Shown: positions 1 to 10,771 of the stretch, in pieces
How positions within the stretch are numbered: position 1 is the stretch's first letter
Layout: each line of letters begins with the position of its first letter
Origin: Blastocystis hominis
Taxonomy: Eukaryota > Sar > Bigyra > Opalinata > Blastocystidae
Assembly (NCBI RefSeq): GCF_000151665.1
Contig: NW_013171866.1
Span: 372,001-436,000, forward strand
Direction: 5' to 3'
DNA: 64,000 bases
Notes under the pieces: generated by a model
The model's database searches: none
Seen by the model: only the letters and a program-made list of their open reading frames with translations
Told to the model about the DNA's origin: nothing
Made by a program: the position numbers and the translations under genes

Positions 1-833
1 TTCTCCACTTCGCGCTCCTTCTCTTGGTCCTCCTCCATGCGCGTCTCGATGCCGAGGAAAAAGCGGATGCCGCCGATGCTGACGCGAGGATGCTGCGAGT
101 TAGAGAGGAAAGATTATTAAAAAAACGCGGGATAGACACGCGGCCGCGATGACATTGACAGAGCGGGCATCCGTCCAGACTTGGCGGCGGTATAATTCTA
201 CCATTACGTCGAGTGCTTTGCGGGCAATTAGGTCGGAGTCGTTTTCGAGCAGGTCAAACATGAATGATTTCAATTGGCGGTTGAGCTAGGAAATGAGGAT
301 GGAAAAAATGGAGTGAAACGTTTTCGTTGGTTTTGCCCTTGTTCGCAGAGCTGATGTCGGTGATGATGTGAGAGTAGATGAGAGCACGCAGCTGCTTGTC
401 GTTGATACGGAAATAGTGGAATAGACTCTTGAGAAGAGGAATCACCTCGATGAGGCCTTTGTTTCGCATTAGAATCAGAACGCGAACGATCGCAATTCGC
501 GTTTCACGGTGCATCACTTCAGCATGCTCATCCATTAATCCAAACAAGAGAGAAGGGTAATCAGCCAAGACCTAAAGTCAACTTCCCTAAACAGAGCGTA
601 CGTCTGGATAGCACTGAGCTACCTGACCCATAAAATTCATTAAAGCCACAAAAGAATTGGCTGGTTCAGACAGATGGGCTTTAAATAGAGCTAGCTCGGT
701 TTGGAAGTGGTCATACTATTTGATTAGCGTATTCCACCATATCGACCTGTTGCAAAAAGTCCTCCTTGTAGATTTGAGGATCACGCTTAATCAAGTTCTG
801 AAGACTTGGTAGATCGTTCCCTGGAATCGACAT
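1..833 (-). CDS. SDA1: SDA1 homologue, 60S ribosome biogenesis factor (C-terminus beyond window)
   Basis: SDA1/SDAD1 is a nucleolar protein needed for maturation and export of the large ribosomal subunit. The start at 831-833 gives MSIPGNDLPSLQNLIKRDPQ, matching the family N-terminus. Later pieces HFQTELALFKAH, DVLADYPSLLFGLMDEHAEV, LRALIYSHIITDI and FMFDLLENDSDLIARKALDV follow the family order. Four short introns (31, 30, 34 and 34 nt) restore one frame; the first lies at 716-746. The reading frame runs off the left edge, so only the N-terminal part is present. The PDI gene on the same strand ends only 88 bases upstream. The family call is firm; exon joins are by hand. Confidence 0.9.
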
Positions 834-910
834 TGTCCAACACTTCAAAAAGGCACGCGATGCTGGGACTTTCTATGGTTGATTTCCAAACGCCAAAACG
901 CCGTTTTCAA

Positions 911-918
911 AACAAACA
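911..918 (-). terminator. TGTTTGTT 3'-end element of the PDI gene
   Basis: An exact 8-mer on the coding strand. The T of the stop codon lies 4 nt upstream, with spacer GAGT. Confidence 0.85.
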
Positions 919-920
919 AC

Positions 921-2768
921 TCACAATTCCTCATTCGCGTTTTCCTCTTCAACCCCCGTTTCTTTTTCCTTTTTCTCCTGCTCCTGCTCCTGCTCTTGCT
1001 GCTTTTTACCCTCATCTTGCTCCTCTTCCTCTCCATCCTGCTCCTCTTCCTCCTTTTTCACCGGTTCCACCCAATCCCCGCTAATCTTCAGCTGTTCCTC
1101 CATATATCCCATAAGCGAATCCACCGTTCTCGCCGAATCCACCATCTTGGGCATGAGCGGGTCTTCTCCCTTCGCAAACCACAACAACGTCGGATACCCG
1201 CGCACATCATACTTATCCTACACTCAATCCCCTTCCCTCCCCATCTCATACACCGATGTCCTTATAATGGTCTGCATCGATTTCTGCGATCACGACTCCA
1301 TCAAACGCGACCGTTGCAAGCTCCTCCTGCATTTTATCCGCCCATCCTGATCCGTACATAAATCGGCGCCAGCGCTCTGCAATGTCCACACCACGGCGCA
1401 AAGAACTTCACCATCACATTCCGCTTCCCGTTCACCACGAAATCGAACGAATCCTGCGTCAGCGAAACCTACGCTTTAACCGCGGTTCTCGCCTCCACCA
1501 CCGTGTGCGGCGTAATCTCCACGCGCTCAAACTGCGTCAGCACGTTCTGCATGGCCCGGAGCTTGGCGTACTCCTTGGAGTCCTCGTCGACGGCCTCGAT
1601 GGCGGTCTGGACTCGTTGCCGTTCCTCGACGACGAAATCCGGTCCCGATTTCGCCACGTTTTTCATGATTTTGTAGTACCGGAAGCTTGCCGGGTGATTC
1701 TGCTTCGCCTTCAACACCTGCTTCATCACGCGCTTGTAGTTCGCCATCGAGTTCTACGCACAATCGGGGAAACCAATCGGGGAAACCTCCTCCATGAAGC
1801 TGTGCGCCAGCACGTCCAGCATGTCGTCGCGCCCGTATTTCTCGTTCAGCCCGCCCGCGGAGCGGAGGAACGTCCCTGCCCGTGAAAGGTGGAAACAGTG
1901 GAAACCGAGGTAGCGGTTGAGGTAGCTGTCGATGCCCTCGCGACGGCGGAAATCGAGGATTTTTCCGTCGAAGGGAGTGTGGGAGTTGTTGAAGAGGCGG
2001 ATTTCGGGGAGCATTTGGACCTGCAAGTACTCGCAGACGCTCTGGGAGAGCGAGCAGTCCACGCGGCCGAAGAGAAGGGACTTGATGCTCTACGCGGGTG
2101 AAAGGAGAAACGGGGAAACCAACGTGGAAGGCCTTGGCGGTGGAGAAGAAGGGGTAGATGGAGTTCTGGGAGTTCTGCTGGGAGGGGACGTAGAACATCA
2201 TGAGGACGTTCTTGTCTTTCATCTTGCGAACGAATTGGTTGTAGTTGCTCTCCGTAATCACCATCGAGTAATCGGGATTGGGAACAAGGCCGGTGTGCTG
2301 TGAAACCCACTCCAACTACGTTTACATAGTGGATTCAAACCTACCAGAGTGTCATCTTCATCCATTGTAAGGTAATCCTCACTGCCCTCCACAAACAGAA
2401 GGGCCGTGACTTCTTCGTGGTTCTCCTTTATGCCGTACTTTTTTACAAGACTGTCATCCGCATTAAACGTGTTTGCAGCGACAAGATACTAATCCTTATT
2501 TTTCCTTCACAGAACCACCTTTTTACTCGATCCAAATGCGTAGACAGTGTACTGGATGTCCCAAAGTTGCTGTCCACACTTATGACAATCACTTGTGTAC
2601 CAAAAAGCCAGAACCGACATTTTCGCATCGAGCATCGGCTTCAACGTACCCTCCGTCAGTCGATTCAATCCGCTGCACGATGAGAGAGACTATTGGAGTG
2701 TACTCAAAAATAAATTCGGATAATGCTACACTCAGCAGGAAAAATGAAATCAGCAAAAAGCGAGCCAT
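921..2768 (-). CDS. Secreted ER thioredoxin-fold protein: ERp29-like region plus C-terminal CGHC thioredoxin domain
   Basis: Likely an ER protein disulfide isomerase. The N-terminus [17 protein letters not shown] is a clear signal peptide. A redox-inactive thioredoxin-like region follows, then a helical segment (about 1469-1747) resembling the ERp29 C-terminal (D) domain, then a thioredoxin domain with [16 protein letters not shown] near 1390-1430. An acidic tail ends in ANEEL, a plausible KDEL-type ER-retention signal. At least seven short introns are needed. The encoded TGA (921-923) lies 2 nt before a TGTTTGTT element at 911-918, with its T exactly 4 nt upstream of the element. The domain order (ERp29-type first, active thioredoxin last) is unlike classical PDI. 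Exon joins in the N-terminal third are provisional. Confidence 0.8.
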
Positions 2769-2843
2769 TTTACAATCAAATTTGCTAGAAATGCCAGTGC
2801 TCTTCCCCTTTTGGAATTCCAAAATTGGGTGACATCAAACAAT

Positions 2844-3698
2844 TTACAAAAAATGCTTTAATACACAATAGATCTCAGTTGATTTCTTTCTGGACGCTTT
2901 CGGCTTGATCAAATTCACCGACTGGAACTGAGAGCGCACAGACTTCATAAAGGACGGAAACTCCTCTCCCTGCAGAACCTTCAGCACGACAGAGCAATCC
3001 TTCTTTGCCACTCGCTTCGCGAATTCGATTACGCTTTCACACATATCGATCTGCTTTTCATGGTCGATCGAGTGATCTCCAGAGAAATTGGGAGCGATGT
3101 CGCTGATCACGACGTCCACCCTGCGGTTGTCGATGTAATCCTCCAGTTTGCAGCGAGCACTTTCGGACATGAAGTCACCACACAGAAAGTGGACTCCGGT
3201 AATGGGCTCGATATCCAGCAGATCGATAGAAAACACGGAGTGGGGAATCGTTATCCCCACACGCTCCACCGCATACTGAGACCATCCTCCAGGAGCAGCG
3301 CCTACATCAACCACGATATTTCCTTCCCGAAACACATGGAATCTCTATAGCATTCATTCCTCATTATAGAAAAGCAATACTTCATCTATTTCCTTCAACT
3401 TGTACACTGCACGCGATCGGTATCCTTCTTCCTTTGCCTATATTATATAAAAGGGAATGTAATGCAATGCAATTACCATAATTGTATAGGGATCTCGCAG
3501 CTGACGATCTAACCAAATCGTGGACGAGTGCGATTTCCCCTTCTGGCGCAAGTAGTCCTTTTTGATGTTACGCGCAGAATACTTGTTTTCTCCATTTCGT
3601 GCAGCTTTGGGGAAAGCCGTCTTAAATGTTGTAAATTGCCTTAGAATTGTGTGTCTCCATCCATTGTAGCAGGAATTTCGGAGGATTGTTGGAAACAT
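2844..3698 (-). CDS. MRM2: MRM2/RlmE-type (FtsJ) rRNA 2'-O-methyltransferase, probably organelle-targeted
   Basis: Methylates a uridine ribose in the large-subunit rRNA using S-adenosylmethionine. The SAM-binding motif VVDVGAAPGGWSQ and the K-D-K-E catalytic set are visible: SRAVYKLKEID, VISDIAPNFSG, VVLKVLQG and STEIYCVL. The first 35 residues (MFPTILRNSCYNGWRHTILR...) are basic and hydroxylated without acids, as expected of a mitochondrial presequence. Two introns of 39 and 36 nt join three exons. The total length fits the MRM2 family rather than SPB1 or TRM7. An encoded TAA is followed by ATTGTTTGAT, a weak version of the usual 3' element. The organelle here would be the mitochondrion-related organelle. 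Confidence 0.88.
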
Positions 3699-3876
3699 GT
3701 GAATAGTTTTGAGTCTACTTTCTTTTTCTCTTCTTTCAAATCGAAGTCTTGATACATATTATACACAATCCACAATAATCTCTATCCATTTGACTGCTCT
3801 AAAAAGGAACTATCGTGATAAAACCGCGGTGATGGCTCAAGTTTGATCGGCAATTTCACTCAAACCAGCCAGCATT

Positions 3877-4439
3877 ATGAGTTCAGAGTTGGACATTCGG
3901 TAATACTCTAATTCATAGAGACGGTGATGTGCTTGATGACCAGTTTGACGAAGAGATGCGCGCTTATCAGAATACGTTAGCCAAAAAGCGTGAACCTATA
4001 AAGAAAGATGTTGTAAGTATTAGGAATAGACGATTAGTGCGATAGAAAGGACTCGAGAGCGCACTGGAAGAGATGGACGATCACTTAGACTGGAAGGAGA
4101 CCTTAGACATGTCTGTAGATTTAGGAGAGGTGGATAATGCGAATGACGATATTAAGAGAGAGCTTGCTTTGTAGTTTTTATTAGAAGTTGTTTAGATGTA
4201 GCTACGAAGCATCGGTGAAGGCCGTGATGGATGGAAGAAAGAAACTAAAGGAAAACGGAATTCCCTATCTGCGTCCTGACGATTATCTCGCGGAGATGGT
4301 AAAAGACGACAAGAAAATGAAGATGATCGAACAAAAGAAGACTGCCATCGAAGAGGAAAAGCGTCAGAAACTTCGAAAGATCATCATTCGCAACAAGAAT
4401 AAAAAGCGAAGCAATCGCAAGAAATACTCCCGACGATAA
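3877..4439 (+). CDS. EBP2: EBP2-like rRNA processing protein
   Basis: EBP2 (EBNA1BP2) is a nucleolar protein required for 25S/28S rRNA maturation. The segment YEASVKAVMDGRKKL then GIPYLRPDDYLAEMVKDD and a Lys/Arg-rich coiled coil to RNKNKKRSNRKKYSRR match the conserved C-terminal half of the family. The acidic N-terminus is short (MSSEDGDVLDDQFDEEM), so this is a reduced version. Three introns fit: the first, read as 31 nt, joins MSSE to DGDVL; the second is 33 nt; the third is 31 nt. The stop TAA is encoded. No exact TGTTTGTT follows; the next gene on the opposite strand ends 46 bases away. Confidence 0.85.
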
Positions 4440-4485
4440 CGTTCCCCCGCTCTGTTTTCTCTCAAACACACCAAACGACATCAAA

Positions 4486-5570
4486 CTACTTCTTCACCTG
4501 CACATTCTTCAGCTCCATCGGCGATCCGCTAATTCCCTCTCTCTCCCGAATCACCGCCTCGATCTGCTTCTCCAGCTTGGTGGCCAGTGCTTTGGTGGCA
4601 GTGCTCCACTGACTCACTCTGCACTTCTTCGCATAGGCCTTGAGAGATCGCGCTACGGGATACGCGAGTTCCGGGAAGGCGACATGTCGCTCATACAGCT
4701 TGAAATAATCGGCCAGCAGCGCGATGGCCTTGGAAATGACCGCGTCCTGCACGGGCCGCGACGCCAAATAGGTCTTGGGGATGCGAGTGAGGAAGCGGAC
4801 ATCGGGCGGCTTGGCGGTGGTGGTGGATTTGGCGAGGAACTTGTCGTTCTCGATGAGGTCGAGGAGCAGCGGAGCGACCGGAATGAACACGCCGGTGGCC
4901 GTGATGAGCTGGAGATAGAGCTCCACGCAGTGCAGACGCAGAGGGTAGTAGCGAGCCGTGGGGATCAGCGTGAGCGTGCTGTCGATGACCTGGACCAGCG
5001 GGTAGACGAGAGGCTGGAAGGCCTCTTTGAGGGAGGGCTGGCAGACCATGTAGGTCCACAGACGAAGACAATTCACGAATTGCCAGTTGTACACGAGGTG
5101 AATGCTGGGAAGTCAACAGGAGAGGGGAAGCGCCTACTCTTGCTCTGTCATCGATGTCGTGGCGTTGCGAACGTGAATGGCGAGCTGGCGAATGTACACG
5201 AAGGCGTGCTGGTAGGCAGACACGGGATCCAGAGCATAGAGCTCGGTTACGCAGTTACGCATCACGGTGAACGACTCGTGGGTGGATTCCGAATACAGTT
5301 TGCAACTCTTCACAAAGGCGAGGTAAATATTCTACAGCCAATTACTTGTCGCTAAAAAACGATCTACTTTCATCGTAGGTTCCAGCAGATAAGAATTCTG
5401 CATAACCAACTTTCGCAAGGTTAAAAACGCATTCAATTGAGTTTTCTATGACTCACTATCCCAAAATAGAATCATACAGGATCCTCTGTATTTGACCACT
5501 CCTTGATGAGGAAACGCATATATTTTGTTGCCTCCTTCTTGGGCATCTTCTTAGATTTCTCTTCCTCCAT
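4486..5570 (-). CDS. NOC2: NOC2 homologue, pre-60S nucleolar complex protein
   Basis: NOC2 with NOC1/NOC3 moves pre-60S particles from the nucleolus to the nucleoplasm. The family block is plain: VYNWQFVNCLRLWTYMV, LVYPLVQVIDSTLTLIPTAR, YYPLRLHCVELYLQL and FIPVAPLLLDLIE. The N-terminal exons read MEEEKSKKMPKKEATKYMRF then KTQLNAFLTLRKLVMQNSYL, joined by introns of 32, 36 and 33 nt. The protein lacks the long acidic N-terminal region of yeast and human NOC2. It ends in TAG, followed by a T/G-rich stretch with GTGTTTGAG. It is convergent with EBP2, another ribosome biogenesis gene. Confidence 0.88.
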
Positions 5571-5821
5571 GATTCAGTGATTCTCAATGGGTGGTTCGTT
5601 CAGAAGTGATTCTCAGAGAGAAAGGCGGAAAAACGGGAATGGCGCAAAGTTGCCACGAATTTTGACTTGATTCATTCAATCTTCCGCGGGCGTATGCAGC
5701 GATTCCTCACTCTTTTCAATTTGCACCCCATACTTTAACACACAAATACGCGATTTAGAAATCCACAAACCATTCATTTCTGTTTTGTCCAGAATAAATA
5801 GTTTTGGTCGTTTATACTAAT

Positions 5822-7475
5822 ATGGATCAGGCAGATCACAGTTCAAATCAAGGAGTAGGTTTCTTACTTGAATCGGTTAGGTTGCAGGTACGAGAATCTG
5901 GCTCTACTCAGGATAGCCATCGTGATGAGAAAGAGCGGTAATTTCCGCGGAACGTCTTTTTATTGGTAGTAGTCGCGATTCCAAAAGAAGTAGCTCGCGG
6001 CGACACGATCGCAGTTCGTCTCGCCACCGAAGTCACAGAAGACACAGCAGAAGCAGAAGTCGCAGCCGTGACTCGCATAGACGCAGCGGGCGTTCTCACA
6101 GTCACCGCGATCATCGCGACCGCGACCGTAGCCCACCCCATAGAAGCAGAAACGATTCTCGCCGCAGAGGAGACGATGAAGGAAATGAAGTAATTTGCTG
6201 CTTGTTTTTTCTCTAAAATGGCAGGAATCGCTGACTCGTGATATTCGCACAGTGTTTGTCTCGGACCTTCAAGTCAAGGTCGATGAGAAGTGGCTTCGTC
6301 ACTATTTCGAGCAAGCCGGAACGGTACTTTCTATCAAACGTCTCCATCCTCCAGGTCAAATCGATCAAGCTCATCCGCGACCGGTACTCGAACCGTTCGA
6401 AAGGCATGGGGTACATCGAGATGGCGACGCAGGAAGACGCCGCCAAAGCGCTCATGCTGAACGGTCAGAAGATGTGCACGAAGCACAAAGCGTGCAACTG
6501 CAGCGGTTTCCCGATGAAGGTGAAGCGCAGCGAGGCGGAGAAGAACTGGTCGGCGATGAAAGAGCGCGCGCCGCCGAAGATCCAGCCCTCCACGATCCGC
6601 GTCTGCAACCTCCACCCGCAGCTCACGCGTCCGAACCTCATCGAGGTGCTCTCTCTCTTTCTCTCTCTCTCACGCTCAGCTCTTCGAAGCGTTCGGCGAT
6701 GTGGACAACGTCACGATGGATCTCGACGAGCACAAGCAGTTCAAGGGCAGCGCCAACATCAAGTTCCGCCGGCCTGGTCGCTTCGTTCTCTCCCTCTCAC
6801 CGCTAGAAAGCGCCTCGCGCGCCGCGACGCGCATGGACGGACAGGTCTACTTCGACCGGAAGCTCAGCGTGCAGCTGCTGCAGCGCAGCGGGCGGAACTG
6901 GAAGTACGAGGACCGCGAGGACAACATCATTCTGGACCCCAGCCGCCGCTCGCTGATGATGCGGCACATCGCGGAGAACAAGAACGACCCGACGCTTCTG
7001 GACACGATGAACCAGGTGAATAACCGCGGGCAGATCGCTGTGAGGGAGAAGGGTGGAAACGAGGCGTAGAATCCGGCGGGGGCGGCGAAGCCGACGATCG
7101 AAGGCAACGCGAGCAACTGCCTGGTGCTGCATAACATGTTCAACTCGGCGATCGAGCAGGGCCCGCACTGGGATATCGACATTCAGGTGGGCGAGAGGAG
7201 GAGGAGATGATGAGTAGGAGGATGTGCGGACGGAGTGCCAGAAATATGGGGCGATTTTGCACTGTTTTGTGGATAAGAACTCGAGCGGCGATGTCTATCT
7301 GATGTTCGATAATATGAATAGCTGCCAGAATGCGGCGAACGATATGAATGGACGGTGGTACGATGGAAGAGTGGTGCAGGTGTCCTATATGCCCAGCGGA
7401 GAGTATGTGAATCGATTCCCTGATACGCGTCGGGCCGCTTCCATTGCCTATGCGAATATGGCGAATGCTAATTGA
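5822..7475 (+). CDS. RBM39: RBM39/CAPER-like SR splicing factor with three RRM domains
   Basis: RBM39-type proteins bind U2AF and SF3b and take part in 3' splice-site choice. An N-terminal Arg/Ser region (SRSRSRSRDSHRRSGRSHSH) is followed by RRM1 (RTVFVSDLQVKVDEKWLRHY ... SKGMGYIEM), RRM2 (TIRVCNLHPQLTRPNLIE ... FKGSANIKF) and a C-terminal UHM-like RRM (NCLVLHNMFN ... GDVYLMFDNMNSCQNAANDM). The domain order and the VRTECQKYG segment fit RBM39/PUF60 relatives. About eight short introns interrupt it. The encoded TGA (7473-7475) has its T exactly 4 nt before TGTTTGTT, so cleavage there would still give a stop as T+AA. Confidence 0.88.
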
Positions 7476-7477
7476 GG

Positions 7478-7485
7478 TGTTTGTT
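7478..7485 (+). terminator. TGTTTGTT 3'-end element of RBM39
   Basis: Exact 8-mer with spacer GAGG after the T of the stop codon. Confidence 0.85.
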
Positions 7486-7840
7486 GGAATAAAGGAATCA
7501 GTGAGTGGGTGGGAGAATAAAATGAAAGTGAGAGATTTGGAAAAAAAGACTTTGAATGATTGGATTGCAATAAATAGTAGAGGGAGTGTGGATATTAAAG
7601 ATAGAAAAGGGAAATACAACACGATGAAGAAATGGACTGCAAATCGTCATCAAAACGCGAGATACAGGAATAGACGATGTGTTTATGCAATATTCCGAAG
7701 AAAAAAATAAACAATCATGAATTCAATATACCTTGCTTCTCATGGTGTCAACAGCGCTTGGATTCAAGAGTGTACTGTATTCCCTCTCATGTTTTCAACA
7801 AAGAAACCGTACTGCTTAACCAACTCCCCATCCCTCTTCC

Positions 7841-7848
7841 AACAAACA
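7841..7848 (-). terminator. TGTTTGTT 3'-end element of the sulfurtransferase gene
   Basis: Exact 8-mer 17 nt beyond the encoded TAA, implying a 3'UTR of only about 13 nt. Confidence 0.8.
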
Positions 7849-7864
7849 CTTCCAACGATAAGCC

Positions 7865-8933
7865 TTACAGTTCCTTCTTTGTATCCTTGTCGAGCGCATA
7901 CTCGATCCACGACCCATCAAAAACCGCACAACTACCCTCCATCATCTCCCTCGCGCCTACCTATCCAGCGGCCGTCCCAGCAAATGCATCGCAAACAACC
8001 CCACACACGCCGACAATCCATAATCGCAGCTACGCCTCACCTCTCCGCCCCGCAGCCCACCTGAAAATCATTTTCTCCGGCTCCCCGATGATAACGCCGT
8101 GCTTTTCAAAGATGGCGCGCAGCTCCGTGGGGTTGCGGATCATGTAGTTGTTGTATGGATCCGTCAAATAGTGGAAGGGAACGTTCACCGCCCCGGGAAT
8201 GTGCCCCTTGGGAATGCCCGCGATGGGGACGCGGCAAGTGCCGTGGAAGCAGCAATCGCGTCGCATGTCGACAACGGAACGCTTGGTGATTCCGTTCTCG
8301 TAGTCCTTCACGCGCTGCTTCACATCGGCGAGAGAACAAACAATGTTGAAGTTTTCATCGATATTAAAGGAGCCTCGCTTTTCGCACGTCTTCGCCGGAC
8401 CCGTTTCGATGGGGTATTTCTCCGTTTCCCACCGAGTAATGCCGCCATTCATGATATGCACGCGAGCATTTCGATTAAATACTTGGAACATAAACCACAC
8501 TCTTGCAGAGCTGTAGAGACCTTGAGAGTCGTAAAGGACAATGTCGTCGGTGTCGCTAATACCGAGAGTTTCCATCGCTTCCTTAAACTGGGCTTCAGTG
8601 GGAAGCGTTTTCAAAAGCGGTCCCTGAGCGGTACATAACTGAAGAAGGTCCAGATACTGGGCGTTGGGAAGTCTCTTCTGAATGTAAGTCACGATAAACA
8701 AAAAAACGGTCATAAACTCAGTCTTTGCATTCTTTTTGGGAGTAATGTGTCGTGTGGTGTCGAGAATTTTCACAGAGCCAAGACGATTAAATACCCACTC
8801 TGTTGACACAAGACCTGCCCTTAAAAACAGAAAAAAACACTCACTGGGATTGGAAGCATAATAGCTGATTGGTCGTGCAAGGCTAGAGCAAGCTGTTCTG
8901 GTAATGCACCTAAAAGCCAACATACAGAATTGA
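7865..8933 (-). CDS. Tandem-rhodanese sulfurtransferase (3-mercaptopyruvate/thiosulfate type), organelle-targeted
   Basis: Transfers sulfur from 3-mercaptopyruvate or thiosulfate through a cysteine persulfide. The N-terminus MLAFRCITRTACSSLARPIS looks like a mitochondrial presequence and decides the start at 8933. Domain 1 has LVSTEWVFNRLGSVKILDTT, DDIVLYDSQGLYSSARVWFM and MNGGITRWETEKYPIETGP. Domain 2 has RSVVDMR and GHIPGAVNVPFHYLTDP. The active-site loop after a 31-nt intron reads SCDYGLSAC rather than the usual CGSGVTAC, keeping a cysteine in the catalytic place. The C-terminus CAVFDGSWIEYAL is typical. Four short introns are visible. Substrate preference cannot be told from the loop alone. 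Confidence 0.87.
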
Positions 8934-9219
8934 GGGTAAAAGTATTGGGGAGAGACAGAAATGAAACCCCTCCCATTGCTTCCTTTTGCTTTGTGTTGAT
9001 TGTGAATGAATAGACAGCGAATCGATTTGCAAAATGCAGGGTAGGCTAGTTTGCGCGTCATTTTGAACCTGAACAAGGAATGTGAGAAACTATCGGCCGT
9101 CTTAGTATTTTCCCTGTCTACGCAAATAAATGTTCTTTGCATTCGTGATTATTCATTCCTATTTGTCAGTATTCACTTTACTAATAAAACTCCTTTGTGC
9201 TTTCATTTAATATTCGTTC

Positions 9220-10364
9220 ATGGAGGCAGATATCGATATTCCAGAACCCACCTTAAACCACATTATCAATGCGTCGACTTTAAAATGGTATTCGTGCGCC
9301 TGTGTGAATTCATTTGTAGGATCTTTGTGGGAGGAAAAGGAGGTGTTGGAAAGACAACCACTTCGTGTTCTCTTGCGTATCGCTTGAGTGAAAAGGGGAA
9401 AAAAGTGTTGCTCGTTTCTACGGATCCTGCTCACAATTTAAGGTATGTGCATTTGAATTATTCGAATCGTAGTGATGCGTTCAAGCAGAAATTTACGAGT
9501 CATCCTACAGCGGTGAACGGATTCACCAATTTATTCTGTATGGAGATCGAATCCAATCCTCAAAATGGTATTCTATTCCGCTTCGTAGTTATTTGCAGAT
9601 TTTAAGAAGTTCTTGCGACTTCCGGAAGTAAGTGATGAAACAAGTTCGAAACTGGGTGATTTGCTGAACTCTGTATCGTCCCAGCTTCCAGGAATCGACG
9701 AAGCCATGTCGTTTTCGCAGCTCATGGAGCAAGTCCAGAACATGGAGTACGATGTCGTTGTTTTCGACACAGCGCCCACTGGACACACTCTCCGTCTTCT
9801 GTCCTTCCCCACCATCATCGAGAAGTCCCTGGACAGCATCAACAGCCTCAAGTCGTCAATGGGCAACATGCTCAGCCAGATCACCTCGTTGTTGGGGAAC
9901 CAGGGTCCCAGCCTCGACGACCTCATGGACAAGTTCTCTGTGATGAAAGAAACCATCCACAAAGTGTCTCTACGCTTCAAAAACCCCGCGGAAACGACGT
10001 TTGTGTGCGTGTGCATCCCGGAGTTTTTGAGCGTTTACGAAACGGAGCGACTGGTTCAGCAGCTGTCAAAGTACGGAATCAACGTGAACTCGGTCGTGAT
10101 CAACCAGGTAGGGCGCGAGGGAGGGCGTGGGACGGAAGGTGGTGTTTCCGGACAAGGATTGCGCGTGCCGGAAGTGCATAGCGCGGCGGAAGATGCAGGA
10201 CAAGTACATCACGCAGGTGTTCGATCTGTTCGCGGACTTCCATATCTTGCTGGTGCCGCAGCTGACGGACGAAGTGCGCGGCGTGGAGAGCATTCGGGAG
10301 TTCTCGCAGATGCTGGTGGAGGAGTACAATCCGGAGGAGCATGGGGAAATGTTGGAAGTGGAAT
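9220..10364 (+). CDS. GET3: GET3/ArsA-type ATPase for tail-anchored protein insertion, stop made by polyadenylation
   Basis: GET3 binds the membrane segment of tail-anchored proteins and hands it to the ER receptor. After a short first exon ([20 protein letters not shown]) comes the deviant P-loop [15 protein letters not shown], switch I STDPAHNL, switch [17 protein letters not shown] and the A-loop VVINQ. The zinc CXXC motif reads CACRKC in [20 protein letters not shown]. The last codons are GEMLEVE, then T. The frame would run on through the TGTTTGTT element to a TGA inside it, so the natural stop is T (10364) plus tail A's, with a 4-nt spacer GGAG before the element. Five or six introns of about 30 nt are visible. 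Confidence 0.92.
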
Positions 10365-10368
10365 GGAG

Positions 10369-10376
10369 TGTTTGTT
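10369..10376 (+). terminator. TGTTTGTT element that creates the GET3 stop
   Basis: Exact 8-mer overlapping the only downstream in-frame TGA (10376-10378). Cleavage 4 nt upstream leaves GAA-T, completed to TAA by the tail. Confidence 0.85.
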
Positions 10377-10425
10377 GAATGAAACGAGGATGGAAGAGTG
10401 GGGTGGCAGAGGAAGAGAATGGTAG

Positions 10426-10518
10426 GGAGTGGAGTGGAGTGGAGTGGAATGGAGTGAAGAGAAGAGAGGCTAGGAATAATAGAGTGGTGTGGAGAGAAGA
10501 GAAGAGAAGAGAAGAGAA
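10426..10518. repeat. Short GGAGT and GAAGA tandem repeats
   Basis: About four copies of GGAGT near 10426-10445 and a GAAGA run near 10496-10518 in the 3' gap between GET3 and the MOB gene. Simple sequence without coding sense. Confidence 0.7.
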
Positions 10519-10712
10519 GCTGGGAATAAAGTGAAGTGAAGTGAAATGACTAGAATTCAGTGATGTTGATGGATAAGTGAACGTGTGTGGATTGAGTCAC
10601 ATCGAATCCTACCAAGAGAAAGAACCAAAACGAACCCAATGCGAATCGTCATCTATCCATCCATCACAATTCATTCATCCCTCTTTCCATTCACCCTTCC
10701 AACATGTCTCAA

Positions 10713-10720
10713 AACAAACA
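10713..10720 (-). terminator. TGTTTGTT 3'-end element of the MOB gene
   Basis: Exact 8-mer on the reverse strand about 50 nt past the last frame. It places the MOB 3' end far beyond the family's usual end. Confidence 0.75.
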
Positions 10721-10771
10721 ACCAGCAACGTCAATCTTCATTCTATTCTACATAATGGTACAAGTCAAACT

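Larger units (their letters stand above)
7476..7864 (+). other. Intergenic space between convergent genes
   Basis: Besides the two facing TGTTTGTT elements (7478-7485 and, reverse strand, 7841-7848) nothing recognisable is seen. Short open frames here have no family resemblance or splice logic. Confidence 0.6.
10365..10771. other. Gap between convergent genes
   Basis: Holds the GET3 and MOB 3' elements and the purine-rich simple repeats. A forward frame beginning at 10704 (MSQNKQ...) was judged not to be a gene because it reads antisense to MOB exons. Confidence 0.6.
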
